Shown here one piece after another: positions 21,635 through 33,020 of a DNA stretch of 64,000 nt. Every line of letters starts with the position of its first letter. Positions within the stretch are counted from its first letter, which is position 1. The DNA is taken from assembly GCA_027484825.1 (NCBI GenBank), contig JAIXSE010000001.1:124001-188000 (forward strand), given 5' to 3'. The position numbers and the translations under genes were made by a program. The notes beneath the pieces were generated by a model that was given only the letters and a program-made list of their open reading frames with translations, did not search any database and was not told where the DNA came from. This stretch comes from Rubrivivax sp. GTDB taxonomy: Bacteria; Pseudomonadota; Gammaproteobacteria; Burkholderiales; Burkholderiaceae_C.

Positions 21635-23340
21635 TGACGGCGGTGCCTGCGCTCGAGTCGACCGTCCCGCATCCGTCCCTGCCATCGCCCTGGTCCCCGG
21701 ACGTGGACCCCTGGCTGCCCGCGCTGCAGCCCTGGACGCAGGACCCGTCGCCACCGGTGATCTGGAGCGTGGCCGGCACCGACAGCGGCGGCGGGGCCGG
21801 CCTGGCCGCCGACACACGTGCTGCGGCGGCCATGGGTGTGCATCTGTGCACTGTGGTCGCTGCCGTGACGGCGCAGCATTCGCTGGGCGTGCAAGGGGTG
21901 TTCCCTGTGGCCACGGCGACCTTGCGGGCGCAATTGCATGCCCTGCGGTCCGACCTGCCGGCGCGGGTCATCAAGACCGGGCTGCTCGCCAGCGCGTCGG
22001 CAGTGGATGTGTTGCTGGCCCAGCGGGGCGATGCCCAGTTGGTGGTCGATCCCGTCCTGGGGGCGACGGCGGGCGGGGCGAGCTTTTGCAATGACGAGTT
22101 GCTGGCCGCCTACCGACACCAGTTGCTGCCGCAGGCCGCGCTGATCACCCCCAACCGCCGCGAGGCGGAACGGCTGCTGGGCGTGGCGCCCGGGCAGTGG
22201 CCAGTGCCGGAACTGGCGCGGCGGCTGCGTCGCCTGGGGGCGCAGGCGGTCTGCATCACCGGCGGAGATGATGAGGCCTGTGGCGCCTTGCCGGATGGGG
22301 ACGCCCTCACGGATGGGGATGTCCTCGCGGACGGGGCCGCCCTGGCGCTGGACTGGCTGGATTCGCCGCTGGCCACCGGCTGGATCGCCTTGCCGCGGTT
22401 GCAGGCGGCGCCCGGTGAACGGCTGCATCACCACGGCTCCGGCTGCACCTTCGCCACCGCAGCGGCCGCAGCGCTCGCACGCGGATTTCCGCTGCCGGAT
22501 GCGGTGATCCTGGCCAAGATGCTGACCTGGGCCGCCCTGCGCGACAGTCATGCGGCCGGCGCCGGATCCGGCCCGCTGCGACCCGCCCCGGCATTCGTCT
22601 CGGACGCATCGGCCATGCCGGTGATGTCGCAGGCGGATGAGGAGGTCTTGTCTCCGGCGCTGTTGCTGGCATGGACCCAGGCACTGCGAAGCCCCCACCG
22701 TCACGACTTCACCCGCGGCCCGTACGCGATTACCGACCAGCCGAGCCTGGTGAGCACCTTCGTGCAATCGGGCGTGTTCAGTCATGTGCAGTTGCGGATC
22801 AAGCGTGTCGAAGCGCAGGGCGGGTCCACCGCCCACGACGACGAGTCGCTGCGAAGCAGCATCCGGCAGGCGCTGGCGAGTGCGGCCGACAGCGCCTGCA
22901 CCGTCTGGATCAACGATCACTGGCAACTGGCCCTGGCATGCGGCGCGACCGCCTTGCACCTCGGACAGGAGGATTGGGCCGCGCTCACGCCCGCGCAGCG
23001 CCAGGATCTGCAGCACCGCTGCCAGCAAGGCGGGCTGCGCCTGGGGCTGTCCAGCCACAGCCTCTGGGAACTCTGCCGGGCGCGTGCGGTGGCCCCCACC
23101 TACATTGCCTGCGGCCCGCTGTGGCCGACCACGACCAAGGACATGCCCTGGCAGCCGCAAGGTCTGGCGCAACTCGGCTGGTGGGCCCGGATGGCCGGTT
23201 GGCCGGTGGTGGCCATCGGCGGCATCCTGGACGACGGCCAGGTGGAGGCGGCCTGGCGGGCCGGAGCGTCTGCGGTGTGTCTGGTGCGGGCTGCGCAGGA
23301 GTGGCTGTCACGGCGAGGCGGTGTCGCGGGTCCGGCCTAG
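21631..23340 (+). CDS. thiDE: fused HMP-P kinase (ThiD) and thiamine phosphate synthase (ThiE)
   Basis: A 569-residue bifunctional enzyme. The ThiD kinase is at about residues 43-320 (AGTDSGGGAGLAAD, the substrate/ATP segments VVDPVLGATAG and HHHGSGCTFATA). The ThiE domain is at about 365-560 (VQLRIKR, INDHWQLALACGATALHLGQED, and GPLWPTTTKDMPW). It phosphorylates HMP-P and couples the product to thiazole phosphate. The ThiD part holds a loop of three imperfect 18-nt repeats (22288-22341) encoding an L-x-D-G-x-x pattern. This is the last gene of the operon; 238 nt follow before the transporter start, with no terminator seen. Confidence 0.93.
   Translation: MMTAVPALESTVPHPSLPSPWSPDVDPWLPALQPWTQDPSPPVIWSVAGTDSGGGAGLAADTRAAAAMGVHLCTVVAAVTAQHSLGVQGVFPVATATLRAQLHALRSDLPARVIKTGLLASASAVDVLLAQRGDAQLVVDPVLGATAGGASFCNDELLAAYRHQLLPQAALITPNRREAERLLGVAPGQWPVPELARRLRRLGAQAVCITGGDDEACGALPDGDALTDGDVLADGAALALDWLDSPLATGWIALPRLQAAPGERLHHHGSGCTFATAAAAALARGFPLPDAVILAKMLTWAALRDSHAAGAGSGPLRPAPAFVSDASAMPVMSQADEEVLSPALLLAWTQALRSPHRHDFTRGPYAITDQPSLVSTFVQSGVFSHVQLRIKRVEAQGGSTAHDDESLRSSIRQALASAADSACTVWINDHWQLALACGATALHLGQEDWAALTPAQRQDLQHRCQQGGLRLGLSSHSLWELCRARAVAPTYIACGPLWPTTTKDMPWQPQGLAQLGWWARMAGWPVVAIGGILDDGQVEAAWRAGASAVCLVRAAQEWLSRRGGVAGPA
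22288..22341 (+). repeat. three imperfect 18-nt tandem repeats in the ThiD domain
   Basis: In-frame units at 22288-22305, 22306-22323 and 22324-22341 encode LPDGDA, LTDGDV and LADGAA. They sit in a surface loop position between the conserved ITGGD segment and the strand leading to the ATP-binding motif. Confidence 0.8.
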
Positions 23341-23578
23341 CGTCCTCATGGCTCCAACGGGTCACCGTTGAGGGGGATGGTGAATTTGTCCGGCTTTCGA
23401 ATAATGGGCCCGTTTCTTGCCCTCTCCCCCGGGCGCATCCCGTCCTCGCACCAACTTGGGAAGTTCCTTGGCCCGGTCCCCTGCATCGCCGCCTCCGCCG
23501 CTGCCGTCGCCGCCCCCGGCTGCGACGCCGCCTTTGCTCAAGCCGATCCCCGACTGGCAGGAGCATGAAAAGCCGTCG

Positions 23579-25293
23579 ATGCCCGGTTCCCCGTCCATGC
23601 CTTGGCATCCGCCCTGGCGCCGGGCGGCGTATGCGCTGGTGGCCGTGCTGGTGGGCATCACCGGTGCCTTGGGCAGCGGGCTGGTCACCGCCAACCTGCC
23701 GGTGCTGCAAGGCCAGTTGGGCCTGACGCCGTCGCAAGGGGCCTGGCTGTCCGCGGCCTACGTCATGGTGAATGTGACGGCCAACCTGCTGGTCTTCAAA
23801 TGCCGACAGCAATTCGGCATGCGCTGGTTTGCCGAGGTGGGCCTGGGGCTTTACGCCATGCTGGCCCTGCTGCACCTGGCGGTGGGCGGCTTTGCCACGA
23901 CGCTGATGGTGCGCGCGGCCAGCGGCCTGGCCGGTGCCGCCTGCAGCACGCTGTGCCTGCTCTACATGCTGCAAAGCATGCCGCGCACCCACACCGGCAA
24001 GATGCTGGTGATCGGCGTGGGCATCGGCCAGTTGGCCGCGCCGCTGGCTTGGGTGGTGTCACCGGCCCTGCTGGACCAGGGCGGCGGCACCTGGCACAAC
24101 CTCTATCTCTTCGAGGCGGGACTGGCCTTGTGCGCCTTCGCCAGCGTGGTCATGCTCAAGCTGCCGCCCGGCGTGCAGACCAAGGTCTTCGAACCGCTGG
24201 ACTTCCTCACTTTCGGGCTGATGGCGCCGGCCGTGGCCATGATCGTGGCGGTGCTGGTGCAAGGCTATCTGCACTGGTGGCTGGACACACCGTGGCTGGC
24301 CTGGCTGCTGATCGCGTCACTGGTGCTGGTGACGATCTCCGTGCTGATCGAGCATCACCGGGTCAACCCGTTGATCCAGACCCGCTGGTTCGCCAACGGG
24401 GCCACGCTGCGGTTTGTGCTGGGCGCGCTGATCCTGCGCTTCCTGACGGCCGAGCAGTCGGTCGGCGCAGTCAACTTCCTGCGGGCGCAGGGCATGGGAC
24501 CGGACCAGCTCCAGCCGCTGTTTGCCGTGGTGCTGGCTGGCATGGTGCTGGGCATGCTGGCCTGTTCCCTTACCTTCACGCCCAAGACGCTGGTTCCGCA
24601 GATCCTTCTGTCCATCGTGCTGTTCGCCGTCGCTGGGCTGCTGGACCATCACCGCACCAGCCTGGATCGGCCGCAGGATTTCTTTCTGAGCCAGTTCCTG
24701 CTGTCGGTGGGCGCTGGCATGTTCATGGGGCCGCTGATGCTGATCGGCATCGGGCAGGCGCTCAAGAACGGGCCGGCCTACATGGTGACGTTTTCAGTGA
24801 TGTTCTCGGTGACCCAGACCCTGGGAGGGCTGATGGGGTCGGCCCTGCTCAACACCTATCAGTTGCACCGGGAGCATGAGTTCTCCGCGTCGCTGGTGGC
24901 GACGCTGGACCGGACCGACCCGCTGGTGGCGCAGCGTATTGCGGCCCAGGGCGCGGCGCTGTCGGGCGTCATCAGCGATCCGGTCCTGAGGGCCGCGCAG
25001 GGAGCGGCGCAGCTGGCGCAGGTGGCCCGGCGGGAATCCAATGTGCGGGCCTACAACGATGTGTTCATGTTCAGCGCCATGACGGCCATCGGCTTTTTGA
25101 TCTGGCTGCTGGCGCTGCTGGGGCGCACCGCCTGGGCCAAGCGACGTGACGAAGCACGCGCGGCGAAGGAAGCCGCCTCGTCAGCGTCAGCGTCCACAGC
25201 GCTCGCGCCTACGACGTCAGGCTCACCGTCCCCATCCTCGTCGTCCTCATCCTCTCCGTCCCCCTCCGCCGTCACCGTCGGGAGTCGCCCCGC

Positions 25294-25297
<4 letters not shown>
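23579..25297 (+). CDS. MFS drug efflux permease, EmrB/DHA2 type
   Basis: A 572-residue inner-membrane transporter with about 14 hydrophobic segments, the DHA2 number. Early segments include YALVAVLVGITGALGSGLVT and a motif-A-like region after the second helix. The ATG at 23579 is best supported by the position of the first helix, although GGAG lies a longish 17 nt upstream; TTG and GTG codons further up are possible. The C-terminal 40 residues are a Ser/Pro/Ala tail. The stop overlaps the adaptor gene by ATGA. With the next two genes it forms an EmrAB-TolC-like exporter; substrate is unknown. Confidence 0.88.
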
Positions 25298-27002
<1,705 letters not shown>

Positions 27003-27006
<4 letters not shown>

Positions 27007-28532
27007 GTCGCCATCCGGCCACCGCGCGCTGGCCGACTCTGGCAGTGGCTGGCTTGATCGAGCTGGGACTGCTGACCGGCTGCGCGCCCACGATTCCGCC
27101 GCTGCCGGCGACCGCGCGAGTCCCCGTGCCCGATCAATGGCGCAATGCCGCGTCCGCGCCGCAGAGCACGCCCGAGGTGCCGCGGCAGTCGGCCGACGCT
27201 TCTGCAGCCGGTTCAGCGGCGCATCCAGTCGCCGGACAGGCGGCCGGGAAAACGGTCGAATCAGCCACCAAGCCAGCCATTGAGCCAGCCACTGCCAGCG
27301 ACCATTCAGTCGCTCCCTGGTGGAAGGCGCTCGGTGACCCGGTGCTGGACGATCTGGTGGCCCGCGCCCTGCGCCACAACAGCGACCTGCTGCTGGCCGG
27401 AGCCCGGTTGGAGGAAGCCCGCGCCACCTTGAACGCCAGTCGCGCCACCGAGGGCCCGACCGTCAATCTCCAGGTGCCGTTCCAGGCCACCCGGACGCTG
27501 CAGTCCACCGGTGTGTCCGACAGCCGCCTGATTCAGCCCGCACTCGCCGCCAGCTGGGAGCTGGACCTGTGGGGCCGCAACCGGGACCTCACGCGCGCCG
27601 CCGCCCTGCGGCTGCAGGCCAGCGAGGCGGACCTGCGGGGCGCGGCGCTGAGTGTGTCGGCCACCACGGTGCAGTCGTATGTGGCCCTGCTGGCGCTGGA
27701 TGCGCAACTGGCCCTCTCGCGGGCCACGCTGGTGTCGCGCCAGGAAGCGCTTCGTCTGGCGGAAGACCAGGCCCGGGTCGGCTACATCTCCCAGTTGCAA
27801 CTCACCCAGGCGCAGGCCGAATATGCGTCCGTCGCGCAGACGATTCCGCAGCAGGAGCTGGCCATCCGGCGGCAGGAGCAGGCGCTGGCCCTGCTGACCG
27901 GCGACACCGCCCGCGACCAGCCGCGCGGCCTGGCCTTCGACCGTCTCTCACTGCCGGCCCCGCCGGCCTCCGTCCCGTCCGCCTTGCTGGAGCGTCGGCC
28001 CGACATCGTGCAGGCGGCGCGGCAACTGGCCGCCACCGACGCCACACTGTCGTCCCGGCAAAGTGCGTTTCTGCCGCAGGTCTCGCTCAGTGCGTCGGCC
28101 GGCCGTCTCTACGTCAATGCGCTGGACTATGACCCGATCCGCGTCTGGTCGATCGGCGCGAGCGTGTTGGCGCCGCTGTTTGACTCGGGCCGGCTGCGGT
28201 CCCAGTTCGAGGTTGCCGCGGCGCAGCGGGATCAGGCCGCATTCACCTACCGTGCGCGGGTGTTGACGGCCTTGTCGGAAGTCGAAAACGCGCTGGCCGG
28301 TCTGGAGCGACTCACGGAGCAGCGGCGCTTTGCCCTGCAGCGGCGGGACGTGCTGGCCCGCTCCCTGCAATATGCCCATGACCGCTATGAAGCTGGTTAT
28401 GCGGGCTATCTGGAAGAGCTGGATGCGCAGCGCAATCTGTTCGCCCAGGACAACGAACTGATCCGGCTTCAGCAGACAGAGCTGGAAAACCGGATTGCGC
28501 TCATCCGCGCATTAGGGGGGCCGGTGCCCTGA
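27003..28532 (+). CDS. NodT-type outer-membrane efflux lipoprotein
   Basis: A 509-residue TolC-like outer-membrane factor. The signal peptide ends in a lipobox (LTGC, Cys at about residue 25), predicting a lipid-anchored protein. A Ser/Ala/Lys-rich stretch of about 60 residues precedes the conserved PWWKALGDPVLDDLVARAL start of the domain. Two helical repeats follow, including LAASWELDLWGRNRD and RRPDIVQAARQLAATDA. It should complete the trans-envelope channel with the MFS permease and HlyD adaptor; overlap with the adaptor gene is ATGA. Confidence 0.92.
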
Positions 28533-28599
28533 ACGGCCAGGATGAATGGGGCCACAATTCTTTCACCCCAGCTCCCCATCACGACCAGGAGTGCACACC

Positions 28600-29013
28600 A
28601 TGACCCCGATCGCCTACCTGCAGTTCGACGGCCGTTGCGCCGAGGCCCTGAACTTCTACGCCCAGGCGCTGGGCGGTCAGGTGCTGATGATGTCGCTCTA
28701 CAGTGACGCACCGGCGAGCACCGACATGCCCAGCGTCCCCGCTCACTGGGTGATGCACGGTCGGGTGGGTTTTCCGGATGGCGGTCGGCTGATGGGATCC
28801 GATGGGGGACCGGAGCCGTTTGAAGGCTACAAAGGCATGAGCCTGAGTCTCAGCCCCCGCGACCTGGCGTCTGGCGAAGCCGTCTTCAAGGCCTTGAGCG
28901 AAGGCGGCGAGGTGCGCATGCCCTTCCAGGCCACCTTCTGGAGCCCTGGTTTCGGCATGCTGGTCGACAAGTTCGGCGTGGCCTGGATGGTCAACGTCGA
29001 CGCGACGCCATAA
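28600..29013 (+). CDS. VOC-family protein, PhnB-like
   Basis: A 137-residue glyoxalase-fold protein beginning MTPIAYLQFDGRCAEALNFYAQALGG, the usual start for the PhnB/YjdN-like group (DUF1428/3-demethylubiquinone-like fold). It has the paired beta-alpha-beta-beta-beta modules and ends WMVNVD. Such proteins form dimers that may bind metal; enzymatic role is unknown despite the PhnB name. The ATG follows CAGGAG at 10 nt. It converges with the alkaline phosphatase gene, 144 nt away; that gap holds a few near-repeats of GCATCA and no gene. Confidence 0.88.
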   Translation: MTPIAYLQFDGRCAEALNFYAQALGGQVLMMSLYSDAPASTDMPSVPAHWVMHGRVGFPDGGRLMGSDGGPEPFEGYKGMSLSLSPRDLASGEAVFKALSEGGEVRMPFQATFWSPGFGMLVDKFGVAWMVNVDATP

Positions 29014-29157
29014 GAAACGGCACGGTGGTCGTCGCAGCGCGCATCACGCTGCGGGGCCCCGGTGCTGGGGCAATGTTGCCGGGCCTGGGCGGGTTGGCGC
29101 CCAAACCCGGCAGTGCATCAACGCATCATTGCATCACCGGATCAACGGTTCAGCGCC

Positions 29158-31197
29158 TCAGCGCCGAGCCTTCGCCGGCCGCTTCGCGCCGGTCGTGTCT
29201 GCCGGCGCGGTCGTGCCCTTCACAGCCGCCTGGGCCAGCTTGAAGAACACATCGGTGTTGTCGATCACGCCGGTGAACGCCAGGGCGCCCGGACCAAAGG
29301 CCGACAGCGGAATGTCAGTGGCGGTATGCACCGCCGATTCGCCGGGCACCTGGCCCGTCACCAGGAACTCACCCAGCGCATCGTCGCGCTCCATCGGCGC
29401 TGGCGGGTACCACTTCAGCGGCTCGGTCTTGGCCATGGGCTGCTGCGAGTCGCGCATCGGCGTGGCGTTGGTGCGCCAGTCTTCATAGCGGTCCGCATTC
29501 GCGCCGTACCCCACCAGCAGGCGGTAATCGATGTCGGTGGCTTCCGGATAACCGTCAGCCGCCAGGCGGTAGCGTGGGAAGCCGGCCTTCTCATACACGC
29601 CCACGACCTTGTCCCGCAGGTTCGCAGCCCCCTTTTTCTGGATGGCTTCCTGCAGGGCCTTGTCGGTCAGCATCGAGCCGCCGATCAGCGCGGCACCGGA
29701 GCATTCATGGTCCGCCGTGACGATGACCAGCGTGTCGCCGTTCTCGCGGGCGAAGTCCTGCGCCACCTGCACCGCACGGTCGAATTCGATCGTGTCCAGC
29801 ATCCAGCGCTCGGTGTCCATGTTGTGGGCCTGCTTGTCGATGGACGCGCCTTCGATCATCAGCACAAATCCCTTGGGCTGCTTCTTCAGCGTGTTCAGCG
29901 CTGCGCGCGCCATTTCGTCGAGCATCGGCTGGTCGGGGAAGCCGTAGTCATCGACCACAGTGCCGGTCAGGCCCTTTTTGGCGCCGCGCCGGCCGTCGAT
30001 CTTGTCCAGCGCCACATTCATGTTGGAGAACGAGAACAGGCCCAGCAGCTTGTCAGCGCCGTCCGCCGCCATCAGCTCGGTGCGGGTGGGGGCGTAGCGG
30101 AAACCAGCGGACTGGAAGTCCTTGATCAGGTCGCGGTCCTTGTCCTTCGCACCCGGGGCCACGCCCCAACGCTTGACGATGTCGGCCGTGTGCGCATCGG
30201 TGCCGGAGAAGGCGTAGTCATTCGATTCCGCCCGCTCGGAGCCAGGCGTGCCGGCCGGCAGGAACCACTTGCGGCCGCCGCCCAGCAGCACGGTCAGACC
30301 GGTGCGCTCACGGTCGTCAAAGAACTGGTCCACGATGCCGGTGCCCGCGCCGCGATTGCTGGTGTGGACCGCATTGCCGGCCGGTGTGGCATCGAACACG
30401 TCGGCCGTAGTCACGATGCCCAGGGCCTTGCCTTCGGTGCGGTGCAGGTATTCGGACAGATATTCGATGCGCGGATTGTCGAAGGCATCGACGGTGTCGT
30501 CCGGGAACACACCCTCTTCATTGTTGTTGTTCTTGTTGCCCGAGACATACGAGGTCATGCCCGGCGACGAATCGGTGACCACCGAGTTCAGCGAGGCGGT
30601 CTTCACCAGGGCGGTGGCCGGGAAGCTGTCCATCGCCAGCGGCGTGATGACCTTGCCCTGGGCATAACCGCCCTTGACGATGCGGGCCGCCGTGCGCTGG
30701 GCAGCGCCCATGCCGTCGCCCAGCAGGATGATCACGTTCTTGACCTTGGGGCCCATGGCGGTGGCGAAGGGCATCACGTCGAAGTTGCCGCGGGCAGTGG
30801 CGGTCTGGCCGTCAGCCTGCACGGCTTCGATGCGCAGTTCGTGACGGCCAGGCTTGTCCAGGCTCACCGCCCGGACGGTCGCAATGGCCGTCTCGGCGCT
30901 GAGGCCCTTGACGCAGCCACTGGCGCAGTCGCGCAGGGCGACATTCCCCGTCACCGGCTTGCCATCGATGAAGAAGCGGGCGCTGGTGATGCGCTGGCCG
31001 GCATCCGGTTTGACGGTGGCCTGCAGATCAAAGCGTTGTCCCGGCAGGAAGCGGGCAATGACCGGCTCCGGCTGGCCGCTGGAGAACAGCTCGCTGGGCG
31101 GCGTGAGGCGGGTGACCGTGGGCGCAGCCTGGGCGGCCGTGACGGCCATGAGGGCGCTGGCGGCGGCCAGCAGCGTGGGAAGAGGTTTGGAGATCAT
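29158..31197 (-). CDS. alkaline phosphatase, secreted
   Basis: A 679-residue PhoA-superfamily phosphatase. It has a signal peptide (residues 1-24, ending AAQAA), then an extra N-terminal domain of about 150 residues before the catalytic domain. Key motifs are VIILLGDGMGAAQRT (metal ligand Asp), TDSSPGMTSYVSG (nucleophile Ser following Asp), and VTADHECSGAALIGG (metal ligands). It releases phosphate from organic esters in the periplasm. Length is greater than E. coli PhoA (about 470), typical of large betaproteobacterial forms. It is 65 nt downstream of a small exported protein, both behind a Pho box. Start at 31197 was chosen for the signal peptide. Confidence 0.93.
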   Translation of the reverse strand: MISKPLPTLLAAASALMAVTAAQAAPTVTRLTPPSELFSSGQPEPVIARFLPGQRFDLQATVKPDAGQRITSARFFIDGKPVTGNVALRDCASGCVKGLSAETAIATVRAVSLDKPGRHELRIEAVQADGQTATARGNFDVMPFATAMGPKVKNVIILLGDGMGAAQRTAARIVKGGYAQGKVITPLAMDSFPATALVKTASLNSVVTDSSPGMTSYVSGNKNNNNEEGVFPDDTVDAFDNPRIEYLSEYLHRTEGKALGIVTTADVFDATPAGNAVHTSNRGAGTGIVDQFFDDRERTGLTVLLGGGRKWFLPAGTPGSERAESNDYAFSGTDAHTADIVKRWGVAPGAKDKDRDLIKDFQSAGFRYAPTRTELMAADGADKLLGLFSFSNMNVALDKIDGRRGAKKGLTGTVVDDYGFPDQPMLDEMARAALNTLKKQPKGFVLMIEGASIDKQAHNMDTERWMLDTIEFDRAVQVAQDFARENGDTLVIVTADHECSGAALIGGSMLTDKALQEAIQKKGAANLRDKVVGVYEKAGFPRYRLAADGYPEATDIDYRLLVGYGANADRYEDWRTNATPMRDSQQPMAKTEPLKWYPPAPMERDDALGEFLVTGQVPGESAVHTATDIPLSAFGPGALAFTGVIDNTDVFFKLAQAAVKGTTAPADTTGAKRPAKARR

Positions 31198-31262
31198 GAC
31201 GCCTGGAGGTTGGGGAGAAGACAGCGGATCAGCAGGGACCGTGCGCACACGGCCCCACCGAG

Positions 31263-31808
31263 TCAATGTGCGTGAGTCGTGGAAGACGGGGCCGGCGCTG
31301 CGGGTTGGCTCTGCAGCGCCTCGGGCGGCAGTTCAAGGCGGACCCAGGACACACGTCCGGTCTCGTCCTCGACACGGCCCACCCGCAGGCGACCGGTCAG
31401 CACCAGCAGGCCGTCCTGATGCGGCACGAGGCGGTCGGTCTGGGAGGGGGCCAACTGCACGGTGACGGTGGATGGGGGCAGATCGTCGGCCTCACCGTCG
31501 GCATGCTCGCTCATGCGCACCGGGCGCGGCGTCAGCCAGAAGCGTCCGGGCCGGGGCTGTTCCTGCGCCACCATGTAGCCGACCAGGCGCACCTCGCGTC
31601 CATCGGCTGCCTTCAGCGCATCGGACAGGGTCAGGCCGCGGGCCCCAATGGGCTGCTGGAAAAACTGCGAAAACTTGAGCTCCAGCGGTTCAGCCAAAGG
31701 CCGGGCTGATAGCGATGGCTCAGACGCAGGCGCGGCTTGAAGGCCAGCGGCGAGCAGCAGCGCCGACAGGCCCGCGAGCAGGCGGTTGGGACGACGGGCA
31801 AGCTTCAT
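31263..31808 (-). CDS. exported protein, possibly DUF3299-like, first gene of the Pho-box operon
   Basis: A 181-residue product from the ATG at 31808 with a signal peptide (LLAGLSALLLAAGLQAAPA). The core LSDALKAADGREVRLVGYMV and a later FWLTPRPVRM strand resemble the OB-like fold of DUF3299 proteins, a weak family guess. The C-terminus is Pro/Ser-rich and ends THAH. An upstream ATG at 31832 is possible but too close to the predicted transcription start. As the gene nearest the Pho box and just before the phosphatase, it is probably induced in phosphate starvation; function is unknown. Confidence 0.7.
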   Translation of the reverse strand: MKLARRPNRLLAGLSALLLAAGLQAAPASEPSLSARPLAEPLELKFSQFFQQPIGARGLTLSDALKAADGREVRLVGYMVAQEQPRPGRFWLTPRPVRMSEHADGEADDLPPSTVTVQLAPSQTDRLVPHQDGLLVLTGRLRVGRVEDETGRVSWVRLELPPEALQSQPAAPAPSSTTHAH

Positions 31809-31841
31809 GCCCAGGGAACGGTTGGCACACATGCGCGCGGA

Positions 31842-31874
31842 TTTTTACGGGCCGCCGTGACAGATCCGTGACAG
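31842..31874 (-). promoter_or_regulatory. Pho box and -10 element driving the alkaline phosphatase operon
   Basis: Read on the minus strand, CTGTCACGGATCTGTCAC (31874-31857) is two perfect 7-bp direct repeats 11 bp apart, the form of the PhoB-binding box (consensus CTGTCAT-N4-CTGTCAT). It replaces the -35 region: a -10-like TAAAAA (31847-31842) follows after 9 nt. Spacing is as in PhoB-activated promoters, and the downstream gene encodes alkaline phosphatase. Confidence 0.85.
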
Positions 31875-31974
31875 GGCTTGACGTTGCGACCTCACGCCGC
31901 GAAGCTAGGTGCCTCCACCGTTGCTGCGCGGTCCTTCGCAGTCATGGGCCCTGCGCGGGCCCGCAGGGAATGCC

Positions 31975-32610
31975 ATGAGCCTGTCGACACAGCGGCTGCA
32001 AGCCCTGTATACGCGTCGCGCCCCCGTCTATGACTACGAACTGATGGCCACGGCACCGCTGCGCGAGGAGGCCATTCGCGCGCTGGCGTTATCACCCGGC
32101 GACACCGTGCTGGACATCGGCACGGGCACCGGGTTGAGCCTGCCCGGCTTGGCGCAGGCCGTGGGGGAGCGCGGACGCATCGTTGGCATCGAACCTTGCG
32201 AGGCCATGATGGCGCAGGCCCGGCGCCGGATTGCGGCGGCGCCCTGGCAGACGGCGGTGGATCTGCTGGACAGTCCGGTGGAAGAAGCGCTGCTGGACAC
32301 GGTTGTGCCCAACGGCAGCGCCGATGCCGCCTTGTTTTTCTTCACCCATGACGCGCTGCAGCAGCCGCAGGGCCTGGCCCGGGTGCTCAAGGCCCTCAAG
32401 CCGGGGGCGCGTGTGGTGGCGGCGGGGCTGGTCTGGGCGTCACCGTGGTGGCCGCTGAGCAATCTCTTCGTCTGGAGCGCGGCGCTGCATTCGATCGAGC
32501 ACCTGGACCGGCTGGACCAGCCGTGGCGGGACCTGTTGCCGCGACTGGCCAGCGCCGAGGTCGAGCGGCGCTGGCTGGAGTCGGTCTATCTGCTCAAGGG
32601 TCAGGTCTGA
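31975..32610 (+). CDS. class I SAM-dependent methyltransferase
   Basis: A 211-residue methyltransferase of the UbiE/phosphatidylethanolamine-methyltransferase-like group. Motif I is VLDIGTGTGLSLPGLA at about residues 45-60, followed by VGIEPCEAMMAQARRR. N-terminal RRAPVYDYELMA fits the UbiE-like family. The substrate is unknown; a lipid or quinone is a fair guess. The ATG at 31975 follows GCAGGGA. It is divergent from the alkaline phosphatase operon, so a role in phosphate-stress lipid remodelling is possible, but the Pho box faces the other way. Confidence 0.85.
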   Translation: MSLSTQRLQALYTRRAPVYDYELMATAPLREEAIRALALSPGDTVLDIGTGTGLSLPGLAQAVGERGRIVGIEPCEAMMAQARRRIAAAPWQTAVDLLDSPVEEALLDTVVPNGSADAALFFFTHDALQQPQGLARVLKALKPGARVVAAGLVWASPWWPLSNLFVWSAALHSIEHLDRLDQPWRDLLPRLASAEVERRWLESVYLLKGQV

Positions 32611-32633
32611 CACCGGGCGGGGCCCCAGCGGAC

Positions 32634-33020
32634 TCAGTCCTCCATGGGCACAAAGATCCACAGCAGCAGGTACAGCAGGAAGCCGCTGCCCGCGCAGGCC
32701 ACCAGCAGCACGAACACGATGCGCCAGAACCAGGACGGCAGGCCGCTGAGCCGGCCGATGCCGCCACAAACACCGCCCAGCCAGCGGTCCCAGCGGCTGC
32801 GGCGCAGCGCATTGATCGCATCGACTGCTGGCGCCCGAGGGCTGCTGCCATACGCCGTGCGCGGCCCCTGGCCGGCGGTCCAGGTCCCTGCACCGCCAGG
32901 GCCTTCAAAGCGGCCGTCCTCCCCCAGCACACGTGCCTTGGCACGGGCGAATTCCTCGTCGCTGAGGACCCCGCGCTGATGCAGGTCGGCGAGTTGCTGG
33001 AGTTCTTCGCTGGCGGACAT
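32634..33020 (-). CDS. SHOCT and PspC domain membrane protein
   Basis: A 128-residue protein with two small domains: an N-terminal SHOCT motif (ELQQLADLHQRGVLSDEEFARAKARVLG, residues 5-32) and a C-terminal PspC-type segment (RWLGGVCGGIGRLSGLPSWFWRIVFVLL, then a second hydrophobic stretch YLLLWIFVP). PspC proteins sit in the inner membrane and sense envelope stress; SHOCT modules mediate oligomer contacts. It is a lone gene converging with the methyltransferase. Start at 33020 was chosen by the domain and a GGAGCC just upstream. Confidence 0.85.
   Translation of the reverse strand: MSASEELQQLADLHQRGVLSDEEFARAKARVLGEDGRFEGPGGAGTWTAGQGPRTAYGSSPRAPAVDAINALRRSRWDRWLGGVCGGIGRLSGLPSWFWRIVFVLLVACAGSGFLLYLLLWIFVPMED

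Noticed and set aside
29062..31275. A 737-codon plus-strand frame opposite the alkaline phosphatase gene.
   Set aside because: The phosphatase has signal peptide, catalytic motifs and a Pho box; the opposing frame has none.
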